Below, in pieces: positions 25,918 to 34,231 of a DNA stretch of 64,000 bases (positions within the stretch are counted from its first letter, which is position 1; each line of letters opens with the position of its first letter). The stretch spans positions 124,001 through 188,000 of the forward strand of contig CANHCQ010000001.1 in NCBI GenBank assembly GCA_947459215.1. Reading direction: 5' to 3'. The position numbers were made by a program, and so were the translations under genes. This DNA comes from Phycisphaerales bacterium (GTDB lineage: Bacteria; Planctomycetota; Phycisphaerae; Phycisphaerales; UBA1924). Below the pieces are notes generated by a model. That model was not told the DNA's origin and did no database searches. It worked only from the letters and a program-made list of their open reading frames with translations.

Positions 25918-27087
25918 TTAGCGCCCCGGCCGCGTGGTCTTGAAGACCAGGTACGGCGTCTGCGGCATCGTCCCGTTAAACCACGCGGTGCGATGGATCT
26001 GGGCTGTCGTGAAGTACAGGTCCTTGCCTTTACCCAAGGCGAACGAGTCCGGCCACGCGATCCGCGGGTCCTGCACCAGCGTCTGCACATTCACGGTGGC
26101 GGGTGCAGCGGCGCTGGCGGCGGTCGCCTTGGCCGCGGCTTCGATGTCGGGCGGCGCGACGTACATGATCGCGTCCTTCTCAAGGGCCGTGAAGTAGAGG
26201 ATGCCGTTCGCATCCATCTCCATGCCGTCGGTGACAACGGTGGTGCCGACCTTCTCGACCGCGGCGGCGACTTGCGTTTCACTCAGCGAGCGGTCGCGGA
26301 GCACCTCCGTGCGGATGCGGTAGAGCGTGCGGCCGGTGAGGGCTTGCCAGTAGAGGTACGAGCCGTCGGGCGAGAGGGCGAGGCCGTCGGAGTGGATCTG
26401 CGGCACCTGCCCCTTGGCGTCCCCGCCGCCGAAGCGGAGCTCGCGGCCTTCGACCATGGGGACGATGCGCTCGGCGAGCACACTCGGGTGCTTGTCAAGC
26501 CGACGCCACGCCTGATCGTGCTTCAGATCGACGACGACGATGCCGCCGAGGCCGGAGTCGGTGAGGTATGCGAAGTCGCGGCGCGTGTCGACGCGGATGT
26601 CGTTGAGGTACGAGCCCTTGGGCGCGACCACCTCGCCGAACGGCAGGTTCTCAACGACGGCATTGGTCGCGAGACCGACCCGCACCAGCTTCGGTCCGCC
26701 CGCCACCGGCCCTTGCAGCTGCGGCGCACCAGGGTCGAGGATCCAGAGCCGATCAGCGCGATCAACGTGCACGCTCTGGACGCAGACGAAGACATTGATC
26801 GGGAGCGAGCGCAGCCGCGGGTCGTAGCGGTTCCAAGACTCATCGGGGTAGGGCTTGAGCGTGCCGTCGGGCTGCACCTCGGCGACCGACCAGGTGTGGC
26901 CCTCGTGCCAATTGGGGCTGTTGACGAAGACACGGCCGGACTTGCTGACGGCGACGCCGGTCCATTGAGTGGGTGAGGAGGCGACTTGCGTGAGCGGCCG
27001 AGCGGCGTCACGTGAACCCACGGAAGCGCAACCGGAGAGGGTCGCGAGAAGGCCGACAAGAGTGACGTGAAGAGCAAGTGTGTTCAT
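25918..27087 (-). CDS. Royal-jelly-protein/SMP-30-like lipoprotein
   Basis: Protein of 389 residues with a lipoprotein signal ending LSGC, so it is probably anchored in an envelope membrane. The mature part fits the major royal jelly protein family beta-propeller: WTGVAVSKSGRVFVNSPNW, YPDESWNRYDP, VQSVHVDRADRLWILDPG, YLNDIRVDTRRDFAYLTDSGLGGIVVVDL, QIHSDGLALSPDGSYLYWQALTG. Bacterial members are often annotated as gluconolactonase-like. A lactonase role would fit next to zwf and gnd, but the metal ligands of SMP-30 cannot be assigned with confidence. An Ala-rich loop (AAAKATAASAAAPATV) interrupts the C-terminal part. Confidence 0.75.
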   Translation of the reverse strand: MNTLALHVTLVGLLATLSGCASVGSRDAARPLTQVASSPTQWTGVAVSKSGRVFVNSPNWHEGHTWSVAEVQPDGTLKPYPDESWNRYDPRLRSLPINVFVCVQSVHVDRADRLWILDPGAPQLQGPVAGGPKLVRVGLATNAVVENLPFGEVVAPKGSYLNDIRVDTRRDFAYLTDSGLGGIVVVDLKHDQAWRRLDKHPSVLAERIVPMVEGRELRFGGGDAKGQVPQIHSDGLALSPDGSYLYWQALTGRTLYRIRTEVLRDRSLSETQVAAAVEKVGTTVVTDGMEMDANGILYFTALEKDAIMYVAPPDIEAAAKATAASAAAPATVNVQTLVQDPRIAWPDSFALGKGKDLYFTTAQIHRTAWFNGTMPQTPYLVFKTTRPGR

Positions 27088-27114
27088 GGATGATCTTCCA
27101 CTCGATTCGATGTC

Positions 27115-27906
27115 TCAGATGATTCCGGTCCCCAACAAGATCGCGATGATCGCCAGCATACCCGCGACCACCACGCGCACCGCTTCGATGGTGATCTTGC
27201 GGACGAGTTTCGCGCCGAGGTACGCACCCACGAACGCGCTGAGGCACGCGGCGGCGATGAGGCCGAAGCCGACGCCCTCGGCCCGGGCTTGCTGCGCGTG
27301 CGTGCGCCATGCATCCACGCCGTAGACGAGCAGACGCGCGACATCGACCATGACCGCGATGACGCAGCCCGTCGCGACGAACGACTCCTTGCTGAGCCCG
27401 GCGCGGACGAGGAAGGCGGAGCGGAGCGAGCCCTGGTGGCCGGAGAGGCCGCCGAAGAAGCCGGAGAGCACGCCGCCGACGGGCTGGTAGCGGAGGTCGA
27501 ACTCGAGCTTCGAGAACCGCGGCGAGAGCTCCAGTGCCGCGAAGCCAAGCATGATGGCGGCGATGACAAGCTTCACGATGGTGACGCGGCAGGTGTGCGT
27601 GCCAATCGAGTACGCCGCAAGCGGCGCGACGTTCTCAAGCAGCGCCAGAAGCGCGGCCCCGGCAAACGACGCGAGCACGGCGGGCACGCCGAAGCGAAGC
27701 AGCGTGGCCCGATCAGCATGACGCCCGACGAGCGCAAGCTTGAAGCCGTTGTTGGCCAAGTGCACGATGGCGGTCGCGGCGATCGCGGCCGGGAGCGGGA
27801 AGAAGACCGCGAAGGCGGGCATGAGGATCGTGCCCAGCCCGAAGCCCGAGACCAGCGTCAGGCCGCTGGCGAGAAGGGCGGTGATGCAGACAAGGGCATA
27901 GTCCAC
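27115..27906 (-). CDS. TauE/SafE family membrane permease
   Basis: Protein of 263 residues from GTG 27906 (VDYALVCITALLASGLTLVSGFGLGTILMPAF). The open frame continues far upstream but without membrane-protein character. It has about eight hydrophobic segments in two similar halves, with the repeated features SGFGLGTILMPAF and GGVLSGFFGGLSGHQGSLRSAFL typical of the sulfite exporter/TauE-SafE family. The substrate (sulfite, sulfoacetate or another anion) cannot be told from sequence. It lies 27 bases upstream of the lipoprotein gene on the same strand, so the two may be cotranscribed. Confidence 0.85.
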   Translation of the reverse strand: MDYALVCITALLASGLTLVSGFGLGTILMPAFAVFFPLPAAIAATAIVHLANNGFKLALVGRHADRATLLRFGVPAVLASFAGAALLALLENVAPLAAYSIGTHTCRVTIVKLVIAAIMLGFAALELSPRFSKLEFDLRYQPVGGVLSGFFGGLSGHQGSLRSAFLVRAGLSKESFVATGCVIAVMVDVARLLVYGVDAWRTHAQQARAEGVGFGLIAAACLSAFVGAYLGAKLVRKITIEAVRVVVAGMLAIIAILLGTGII

Positions 27907-27958
27907 AGAGAAGACTAGAGACGCATTCAGACCTTCGACGATCTGGCCTGAGCCTGCC

Positions 27959-28090
27959 CAGACGCCGAGGCTGAGGAGGCTCGGCGACGAAGCCTCGGAT
28001 CGGACACGGTGCCAGCGCCGGTTCTTGCCAGTGCACCCGGCACCTCCATCCGAGGCTTCCCCGCAGGGCCTCGCCAGCCTCGACGTCTTG
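27959..28090. repeat. Long inverted repeat (GACGCCGAGGCTG family, copy 2)
   Basis: Left arm 27959-28000 begins CAGACGCCGAGGCTG and ends AAGCCTCGGAT. Right arm 28048-28090 is the imperfect inverse, starting ATCCGAGGCTTCC and ending CTCGACGTCTTG. Copy 1 is at 738-875. Both copies also share the bases right after the left arm (CGG...CGG). It occupies part of the 384-base gap between the divergent permease and PilZ genes; no gene is visible in the rest of that gap. Confidence 0.6.
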
Positions 28091-28290
28091 GGTCTGGCAC
28101 TCGGGACGCGCAGGACTTGCGTCCGCGTCCGAAAAAACGGGTGCGAAACGCAAGTCGGACGTAAAGAGGGTCGATGGCTCCATGTCCGCCGACCGCGGAC
28201 GAGCGCCGCGGAGTTCGGGCGGCGATGCAGATCACGGGGCCACGGACGGCCCCGCTCTTTCGCGGCCGGTGCGGCGATGGGAGCCGCGGC

Positions 28291-28725
28291 ATGTCGAGCA
28301 ACCCTCACAGCAGCAAGCACGTCCTGGGCGTCATCGGTGCTGGCACCGAGATCAAGTCCAGCGACGGGGTGACGGACTTCCCGCCGGCCACGGACGGCTC
28401 GGAGCGGCGCAAGCACACGCGGATGTACGTTCGCAAGCCGTGCAAGATCTTCCACCGCCAGACGCGCCAGTACCTCGCGGCGTCGACGCACGACTTCTCG
28501 ATCGGCGGCGCGATGGTGTGGCTGGAATCGGCCCGGCCCTTGAGCGTGGGCGATGAGATCGAACTGATCGTGGGCTGGGGCGCATCGGCGATCGTGACCG
28601 CGGACGCGGGCGTGGTCGGACAGGTGCTGCGCGTGCTGCCGATGTCCGAGGGCAAACAGGCGGCGGCCATCCGGTTCAAGACCGTGCAGGACGGGGTCGT
28701 GGACGCGGCACGGAAGGCGGCGTGA
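28291..28725 (+). CDS. PilZ domain protein (candidate c-di-GMP receptor)
   Basis: Protein of 144 residues from ATG 28291 (MSSNPHSSKHVLGVIG), with GGGAG upstream; longer starts are open but carry no similarity. The PilZ signature is present: RRKHTR (the RxxxR that binds c-di-GMP) and DFSIGGAMVWL (the [D/N]xSxxG motif), followed by the barrel strands VGDEIELIVGWG and QVLRVLPMSEGKQAAAIRF. There is no attached output domain, so it would act by binding a partner. It is a single gene flanked by repeats. Confidence 0.85.
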   Translation: MSSNPHSSKHVLGVIGAGTEIKSSDGVTDFPPATDGSERRKHTRMYVRKPCKIFHRQTRQYLAASTHDFSIGGAMVWLESARPLSVGDEIELIVGWGASAIVTADAGVVGQVLRVLPMSEGKQAAAIRFKTVQDGVVDAARKAA

Positions 28726-28729
28726 GGCA

Positions 28730-28815
28730 GACCGGCCAGAGGCCGGTCCCACTGGTGACACGACCGGCCAGAGGCCGTTCCCACTGATGTCAGGATGACC
28801 GGCTGGAAGCCGGTC
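28730..28815. repeat. Three more copies of the GACCGGC...GCCGGTC palindrome
   Basis: Copies at 28730-28748 (centre CAGAG), 28762-28780 (centre CAGAG, with one base changed, GCCGTTC) and 28797-28815 (centre TGGAA). Two are followed by the same CCACTG. They fill the gap between the PilZ gene and nadA. Confidence 0.75.
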
Positions 28816-28863
28816 CTGCTAATACTCCTACGATCGCTCGTGGTGACCACGGAGTGACGTTTG

Positions 28864-30099
28864 GTGCTCTGGCAGCCCTCGCTTCCCGACATGTATCACA
28901 AGATGAACGGCGACGAACTCGCCGCGGCGATCGCTGCGCGGCGGAAGGAGCTCGGGTCTTCGCTCGTCATCCTCGGCCATCATTACCAGGTCGACTCGAT
29001 CATCCGGCACGCGGATTACACCGGTGATTCGCTGAAGCTCTCGCAAATCGCGGCACGCCTGGCCACCGAGCGGACCGGCAAGGACGCGGTGAAGTACGTC
29101 ATCTTCTGCGGCGTGCACTTCATGGCCGAGACGGCCGACATGCTGACGCCCGACTCGGTCGAGGTCATCCTGCCCGACTTGTCCGCCGGGTGCTCCATGG
29201 CAGACATGGCCCAGTACGACGACACGGTGACGGCATGGGAGACCATCCATGCTTCGCTGAAGTCCCAGGGCTGGCGCGGGCGCATCGTCCCGATCACATA
29301 CGTGAACTCGAGCGCGGCGATCAAGGCCTTTGTCGGCGCCCACGGCGGGGCGTGCTGCACCAGTTCGAACGCGGACAAGGTCTTCGCGTGGGCGATGAAG
29401 CAGGGCAGTGGCGGTGAAGACGTCAAGATCCTGTTCCTACCCGACCAGCACTTGGGTCGCAACACCGCCTCAAAGTACGGCGTGAACATCGCGACCGAGT
29501 CCTGCGTCTACGACCCGCGGCGCGCGAGCAAGGGTGAGGAACTCGGCGGCGCAACGTCGGAGCAGGTGCTGCGTGCGAAGGCGATCCTGTGGGCCGGGCA
29601 CTGCTCGGTGCACAAGCTCTTCCGTCCCGAGCACTGCGATGAGATCCGCGCGCACGACAAGGCCAACGGCACGAAGACGACGATCTTGGTGCATCCCGAG
29701 TGCTGCAAAGAGGTCGTGGACAAGAGCGACCTGGCGGGCTCGACGGAGTACATCATCGAGAAGATCAGGAGTGCACCGGCGGGCTCACGCTGGGCGGTGG
29801 GGACCGAGGTGCACCTGGTGAATCGGCTGGCGAACGAGGCCAAAGCTCGCGGCGTGTCGGTTCGCATTCTCAGCGACTGTCAGTGCCTGTGCACGACGAT
29901 GTACCGGATCGATGAACCCCATCTTCTGTGGGTGCTCGATCACCTGACCGGACGGGCAACGAAGGATCACAAGCCGCGGGCGGTGAACGTGATCCGGGTG
30001 CACCCGGAGGTGCGTCGCGATGCACTTCTGGCCCTCGATCAGATGCTCGGCTTGACGAATCCGACGCCAAAGTTTGCAGCGGCGACGGCGCTGGACTGA
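28864..30099 (+). CDS. nadA: Quinolinate synthase A
   Basis: NadA condenses iminoaspartate with dihydroxyacetone phosphate to quinolinate for NAD synthesis, using a [4Fe-4S] cluster. About 411 residues from GTG 28864; a TTG at 28861 and ATG at 28891 are alternatives, and GGAG at 28851-28854 suits the first two. Family motifs are VILGHHYQVDSI, GDSLKLSQ, CGVHFMAETADML, LPDLSAGCSMADM, YVNSSAAIKA, FLPDQHLGRN and VHPECCKEV. Candidate cluster cysteines are in SAGCSM, CCTSSNA/HPECCK and near DCQCLCTTMYR. No nadB or nadC is next to it. Confidence 0.93.
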   Translation: MLWQPSLPDMYHKMNGDELAAAIAARRKELGSSLVILGHHYQVDSIIRHADYTGDSLKLSQIAARLATERTGKDAVKYVIFCGVHFMAETADMLTPDSVEVILPDLSAGCSMADMAQYDDTVTAWETIHASLKSQGWRGRIVPITYVNSSAAIKAFVGAHGGACCTSSNADKVFAWAMKQGSGGEDVKILFLPDQHLGRNTASKYGVNIATESCVYDPRRASKGEELGGATSEQVLRAKAILWAGHCSVHKLFRPEHCDEIRAHDKANGTKTTILVHPECCKEVVDKSDLAGSTEYIIEKIRSAPAGSRWAVGTEVHLVNRLANEAKARGVSVRILSDCQCLCTTMYRIDEPHLLWVLDHLTGRATKDHKPRAVNVIRVHPEVRRDALLALDQMLGLTNPTPKFAAATALD

Positions 30100-30106
30100 C
30101 GGCACT

Positions 30107-30199
30107 GCCTTGACGAACCCTCCGCGCAAGCGGGGGGCCACGGTTGTGTGCAAGATAAAATCAAATGTCGCCCCACGCTTGCGCGGGGTTCGTTAAGGC
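30107..30199. terminator. Long hairpin between convergent nadA and fabG
   Basis: Left arm 30107-30136 (GCCTTGACGAACCCTCCGC...) pairs with right arm 30171-30199 (...GCGGGGTTCGTTAAGGC) with few mismatches; the loop is about 34 bases and AT-rich. It fills the space between the nadA stop and the fabG stop (30201), consistent with a bidirectional terminator or a settled repeat element. Confidence 0.6.
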
Positions 30200-30200
30200 A

Positions 30201-30944
30201 TCACGCCATCGTCATCCCGCCGTCGACGATGAGCGTCTGCCCGGTGAAGAAGCCCGCTTCATCGCTGGTGGTGTACGCGACGGCCGCCGCGATGTCGTCG
30301 GCGATGCCGAAGCGCTTTACCGCGATCAACCCCAGGACATGGTCCTTCACCTGCTGCGGCAGGTCGTTGGTCATGTCCGTCTCGATATAGCCGGGGGCGA
30401 CGACGTTGCAGGTGATGTTCTTCCCGCCCAGCTCGCGTGCAATCGTCTTGCTCAGCCCGATCAGGCCCGACTTGGCCGCGGCGTAGTTGGCCTGGCCGGC
30501 GTTGCCCACGACCCCGCTCGTCGATGCGATGTTCACGATCCGCCCGAACTTGCCCTTCATCATCGCCCGGGCCGCGGCCCGGATCGCGACAAACGCGCTC
30601 GTGAGGTTCGTCGAGATGACCGAGTTCCAGTCCTCGTCGGACATGCGGAGAGCGAGGCCGTCCTTGGTGATGCCGGCGTTGTTGACGAGGATGTCGAGCC
30701 GGCCGTGGTCGGCGGCGATCTTCTCGATGGCGGCGGCGAAGGTCTGCGCATTCGAAATGTCAGCCGCGACAACGGATGCTGAGCCGCCGTTGGCCTCGAT
30801 GGAGTGCTTGACGTCATTGAGTGCGGATTCGGTGCGGGCGACGAGGACGACGTGCCGACCGTCCTTGGCGAGGCGGAGGGCGATGGCGCGTCCGATGCCG
30901 CGGGAGGCTCCGGTGACGACGGCGATGCGTTTGTCGGTAGTCAT
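30201..30944 (-). CDS. fabG: 3-oxoacyl-[ACP] reductase
   Basis: FabG reduces beta-ketoacyl-ACP with NADPH in fatty acid elongation. The protein has 247 residues from ATG 30944 (MTTDKRIAVVTGASRGIGRAIA); a TTG four codons upstream is also open. It has the nucleotide motif TGASRGIG, NNAG, the catalytic Ser-Tyr-Lys set in NIASTSGVVGNAGQANYAAAKSG, and the end GQTLIVDGG. It is the last gene of the minus-strand rpmF-plsX-fabH-fabD-fabG cluster, separated from fabD by a lipoprotein gene and an inverted repeat. No acpP follows within the window; instead nadA converges. Confidence 0.92.
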   Translation of the reverse strand: MTTDKRIAVVTGASRGIGRAIALRLAKDGRHVVLVARTESALNDVKHSIEANGGSASVVAADISNAQTFAAAIEKIAADHGRLDILVNNAGITKDGLALRMSDEDWNSVISTNLTSAFVAIRAAARAMMKGKFGRIVNIASTSGVVGNAGQANYAAAKSGLIGLSKTIARELGGKNITCNVVAPGYIETDMTNDLPQQVKDHVLGLIAVKRFGIADDIAAAVAYTTSDEAGFFTGQTLIVDGGMTMA

Positions 30945-30960
30945 GATGAGATCCAAGGAA

Positions 30961-31110
30961 AAGGCGGTTCACCGCGGAGGACGCGGAGAACGCAGAGGCA
31001 AGAGAAGAGCGGGATCAATCAAGGCGCTTGAAGCAGGACACGATTAACTGAGGTACCTTGAACCAGGTGCATCTCTCCGCGTTCTCTGCGTCCTCCGCGG
31101 TGAAATGCCT
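30961..31110. repeat. Inverted repeat TTCACCGCGGAGGACGC..., copy 2
   Basis: Left arm 30968-30997 and right arm 31073-31104 are the same 30-base unit as at 24790-24899, again inverted. Short outer matches (AAGGC/GCCTT) extend the element to about 30961-31110. The loop is about 75 bases and differs from copy 1. Confidence 0.8.
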
Positions 31111-31116
31111 TGGTTG

Positions 31117-31704
31117 TCAATCGAACTTGCCGTCGTCAAACTGATTGGCGCGGGTGCGGGTGAGGCGGCCGCCGGGGAGGCCGGTGTACTTGTACGTGCC
31201 GTTGTCGAGCGTCGCGCTGAATCGCATGACGTACGCAAGGCCGGGCTCCTGAACGGCGTAGGAGACGGTGAAGCTCTGAGGCTTGTCTCCCGCGGCGGAG
31301 AGCTCGACCACGCGGATCGCTTCGATCTTGGCGGTGGCTTCTTCCCACGCCCCGCTGGTGGTCAGCGAGTCGAGCACGTCCTTGCCCGTGGAGACGAGCA
31401 TGTTGCCCATCGCCTTGTCGTCGCCCTTGATGATCGCGGTGGCGAGCTCGATCACGCTGCGCGCGACAGACTCGTCGCTCGGAGCTTTCTCATTCGGGAA
31501 CTGAATGCGCTGATCGGCCCGCATCGTCTGCAGGAGCGCACCAGCATCGAGCTGCTTCGGCGGGGGCGGCGGGGGCGGCGGTGGGGGAGCGACGGGCTTG
31601 GGCTTGGGTTTGGAGTCGCCGCAGCCGGAGAGGGTTGTGACGCTGCCGGCAAGCAGGGCGCCGACGAGCACGCCGCCGATGATTCGAGTGGTTGCGTTTC
31701 GCAT
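31117..31704 (-). CDS. Putative lipoprotein with polyproline stretch, in the fab cluster
   Basis: Protein of 195 residues. The N-terminus MRNATTRIIGGVLVGALLAGSVTTLSGC is a lipoprotein signal with lipobox LSGC. A spacer KPKPKPVA followed by ten prolines could cross part of the envelope. The mature domain of about 140 residues (DESVARSVIELATAIIKGDDKAMGNMLVST, VSYAVQEPGLAYVMRFSATLDNGTYKY) looks like an alpha+beta fold that I cannot assign. It lies between fabD and fabG on the same strand; a role in fatty acid synthesis is not implied by its envelope location. Short direct repeats (AGGCATCRA) sit just upstream at 31723-31746. Confidence 0.65.
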   Translation of the reverse strand: MRNATTRIIGGVLVGALLAGSVTTLSGCGDSKPKPKPVAPPPPPPPPPPKQLDAGALLQTMRADQRIQFPNEKAPSDESVARSVIELATAIIKGDDKAMGNMLVSTGKDVLDSLTTSGAWEEATAKIEAIRVVELSAAGDKPQSFTVSYAVQEPGLAYVMRFSATLDNGTYKYTGLPGGRLTRTRANQFDDGKFD

Positions 31705-31756
31705 GGTCGTTCTCGAGAGGAAGGCATCGAGGCATCAAGGCATCGAGTGGAGAGGG

Positions 31757-32716
31757 TTAGGACGGTTCGTCGTTGGTCTTGACTTTGACGTCTTTGCTGA
31801 TGCGGCGGTAGAGACCCGCAAGGGTCTTGCCGGGCGCGAGCTCGTGGAACTCGGCCTTGCCGGCGTAGGTCGTGGCCTTGGCGGCGCAGCTCTGGCTCCA
31901 CTTCACGGGGCTCGTGAGCTGCTCCACAAGGCGGCGGCGGATCGTGTCGGGCTCGTCGTCGTGCACGTCGCCGGTGACGTTGGCGTACACGGCGCACTTG
32001 GGCGTCTTGATCTCGGTGCGAGAAAGCGCGTCGGCGAGCCGGTCCGCGGCGGGCTGCATAAGGGGCGAATGGAACGCGCCGGCGACAGTCAGGGGCGTGG
32101 CCCGGAGGCCCATCTTGCCAGCGACCTCGACGGCGCGGTCACAGGCGGACTTGCTGCCGCTGAGGACAATCTGGCCGGGGGCGTTGAAGTTGGCGCAGAC
32201 CAACACGTCGCTGCCGCGGGCGGAGTCGCAGACTTCCTGGGCCTGGGTCTCGTCGGCGCCGATGAGGGCGACCATGCTGCCGTGGGAGGCTTCGGCGGCG
32301 TCCTGCATGGCGCGGCCGCGGAGAGCAACGAGCTTGAGGCCGTCTTCAAAGGACATGGCGCCCGCGATGGTGAGGGCCGTGTACTCGCCGAGCGAAAGGC
32401 CCGAGGCCGCGGCAAGCGGAACTTCGCCGCTCGAGAAGCCCCACGAGGCCTTCAGAGCCGCGTACGACGCGACCGAGGTCGCGAAGATCGCCGGCTGGGA
32501 GGCGTCGGTCTGGTTCAGGCGGTCGGCGGGACCCTCGAAGCACAACCGCGAGAGTTCACTCCCCAGGGCGTTCCCGATGAAGGACGCGAGAATCTTGTCT
32601 GCGTGCTCGAAGACGGAGCGCGACTCCGGGGACTTCTCGAAATAGGCCTTGCCCATGCCGACGGCCTGGGCGCCTTGTCCGGGGCAGAGGATGACGAGGG
32701 GGGAGGGGGAGGACAT
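31757..32716 (-). CDS. fabD: Malonyl-CoA:ACP transacylase
   Basis: FabD loads malonyl groups onto acyl carrier protein. The protein has 319 residues. It has the opening CPGQGAQAVGMGK, the catalytic Ser108 in GLSLGEYTAL, His216 in AGAFHSPLM, and the NVTGD and E-(x)-PGKTLAGLYRRI parts near the end. It lies downstream of fabH on the same strand. The 116-base gap between them contains short direct repeats of the type ATCCGAAATC. Confidence 0.93.
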   Translation of the reverse strand: MSSPSPLVILCPGQGAQAVGMGKAYFEKSPESRSVFEHADKILASFIGNALGSELSRLCFEGPADRLNQTDASQPAIFATSVASYAALKASWGFSSGEVPLAAASGLSLGEYTALTIAGAMSFEDGLKLVALRGRAMQDAAEASHGSMVALIGADETQAQEVCDSARGSDVLVCANFNAPGQIVLSGSKSACDRAVEVAGKMGLRATPLTVAGAFHSPLMQPAADRLADALSRTEIKTPKCAVYANVTGDVHDDEPDTIRRRLVEQLTSPVKWSQSCAAKATTYAGKAEFHELAPGKTLAGLYRRISKDVKVKTNDEPS

Positions 32717-32832
32717 TCGGGTATTCTACGCGATGTCGGATGTGGGAAGGCATGGCGTCGCAATCGGCGCGGGACTCCGGAATCGGAGTGCCTTGACACA
32801 TCCGAAATCCGACATCCCAAATCCGAAATCGA

Positions 32833-33861
32833 TCACATCTGCCAGAGGCTGCTGCCCCACGTCAGCCCGCCGCCGAAGGCGACGAACATGACCTTGCTGC
32901 CTTCCTTGATCTTGCCGGCCTTGCGGAGCTCATCGAGGCAGAGTGGGACGCTGGCGCCGACGGTGTTGCCGTAGCGGTCGATGTTCACGTAAAGCTTGTC
33001 TTCGGTGAGGCCGAAGCGGTCGCGCGCGGCGTGGAGGATGCGCTGGTTCGACTGATGGCAGACGAACATGTCAACCTCGGCGGCGGTGACCTTGGCCTTA
33101 TCGAGTGTCTGCTGGATAACTTCGGGGAAGGTGCCGACAGCGAACTTGAAGACCGTCGCTCCGTTCATCTGAACGACGTCAACCTTGTTCTCGTCGACAG
33201 GAGTCCCCTGGGGGAAGTCAAAGGAGCAGCGGGGGACGTAAATGTCCTTCCAGCCCTCGCCGTCGGCGTGCATGGCCTGGGCGAGGACGCCCTTGGAGGC
33301 GTCGTCGGTGGCCTTGAAGATGGCGCACCCGGCGGCGTCGCCGAAGATGATCGCGGTGCCGCGCCCGTTGTTGGAGTAGTCGAGCAGTTTCGAGAGCGTG
33401 TCGGCGCCGATGACGGCGACGGTGTTGTACGCGCCGCCCTTGATGAGGTCGTGGGCGACATTGATGGCGAAGACAAAGCCCGAGCACGCGGCGTTGAGGT
33501 CGAAGGCACCGGCGTGGCCGGCGCCGACCATCTGGGCGACCATGCAGGCGGTGGCGGGGCAGGACATTTCGGGCGTCATCGTGGCGACGATGATGAGGTC
33601 GAGGTCGGTGCCCTTGAGGCCGGCGTCGGCGAGGGCGTTGGAGAGGGCCTTGGCGCAAAGGTGCTTGACCGACTCGCCGTGCTCGCTGTCGACGATACGG
33701 CGTTCGCGGATCCCCGTGCGCTGGACGATCCACTCGTCGGTGGTGTCCATGAGTTTCTCGAGGTCGGCGTTGGTGAGACGCTTTTCGGGGACGCCGGAGC
33801 CGGTGCCGACGAGGCGGACGCCGCGACGGGGGGAGGATGAGGTATTTGTGGAAGCGGCCAT
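32833..33861 (-). CDS. fabH: 3-oxoacyl-[ACP] synthase III
   Basis: FabH starts fatty acid synthesis by condensing acetyl-CoA with malonyl-ACP. The protein has 342 residues with the catalytic triad Cys126 (DLNAACSGFV), His269 (VCHQSNQRI) and Asn299 (YGNTVGAS). The N-terminal motifs TDEWIVQRTGIRERR and SCPATACMVA and the end FVAFGGGLTWGSSL are as expected. It stands between the toxin-antitoxin-like pair and fabD. Confidence 0.94.
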   Translation of the reverse strand: MAASTNTSSSPRRGVRLVGTGSGVPEKRLTNADLEKLMDTTDEWIVQRTGIRERRIVDSEHGESVKHLCAKALSNALADAGLKGTDLDLIIVATMTPEMSCPATACMVAQMVGAGHAGAFDLNAACSGFVFAINVAHDLIKGGAYNTVAVIGADTLSKLLDYSNNGRGTAIIFGDAAGCAIFKATDDASKGVLAQAMHADGEGWKDIYVPRCSFDFPQGTPVDENKVDVVQMNGATVFKFAVGTFPEVIQQTLDKAKVTAAEVDMFVCHQSNQRILHAARDRFGLTEDKLYVNIDRYGNTVGASVPLCLDELRKAGKIKEGSKVMFVAFGGGLTWGSSLWQM

Positions 33862-33904
33862 GTAAGCGGAGTTTATGCGGGGGAGCGAGCGACGGTTCGG
33901 GCGG

Positions 33905-34231
33905 CTAGTCAGGAACGACTTCGATGTACGACCGGTCGGGCAGCGAAATGAGAGCTCGCCGGAGCGGGGGCACGAGACGTTGTAACTGTGCGAGTTGATT
34001 GCTTGCAGCGATCAAGACGACCACCGAAAGCGGGAGAGTCATCTGATTCTGTTGGTACCGCAGGTTCTGATCGACAGTCAACAACGCATCGAACCCTGCG
34101 GCAGCTGCAGCGGAAAGCAGATCGCCGTTGCGAAGGACCGTCCAACCTTGCTGCGCAGCCGTGTAAACCTCATGCTCGGGAAGGCTCGCGGCAAACTTCC
34201 GCGGCACGCAATGATCGAGCAGGAGCCTCAC
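33905..34231 (-). CDS. DUF5615 PIN-like protein, probable toxin
   Basis: Protein of 108 residues. It starts MRLLLDHCVPRKFAASLPEHEV, with the early Asp of PIN-like nucleases, and has FDALLTVDQNLRYQQN, the second acidic strand typical of DUF5615/Mut7-C-type proteins. The family is usually paired with DUF433 antitoxins, as here: its ATG overlaps the DUF433 stop (ATGA at 34228-34231). RNase activity is inferred from the fold and not shown for this protein. The pair splits fabH from plsX. Confidence 0.75.
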   Translation of the reverse strand: MRLLLDHCVPRKFAASLPEHEVYTAAQQGWTVLRNGDLLSAAAAAGFDALLTVDQNLRYQQNQMTLPLSVVVLIAASNQLAQLQRLVPPLRRALISLPDRSYIEVVPD

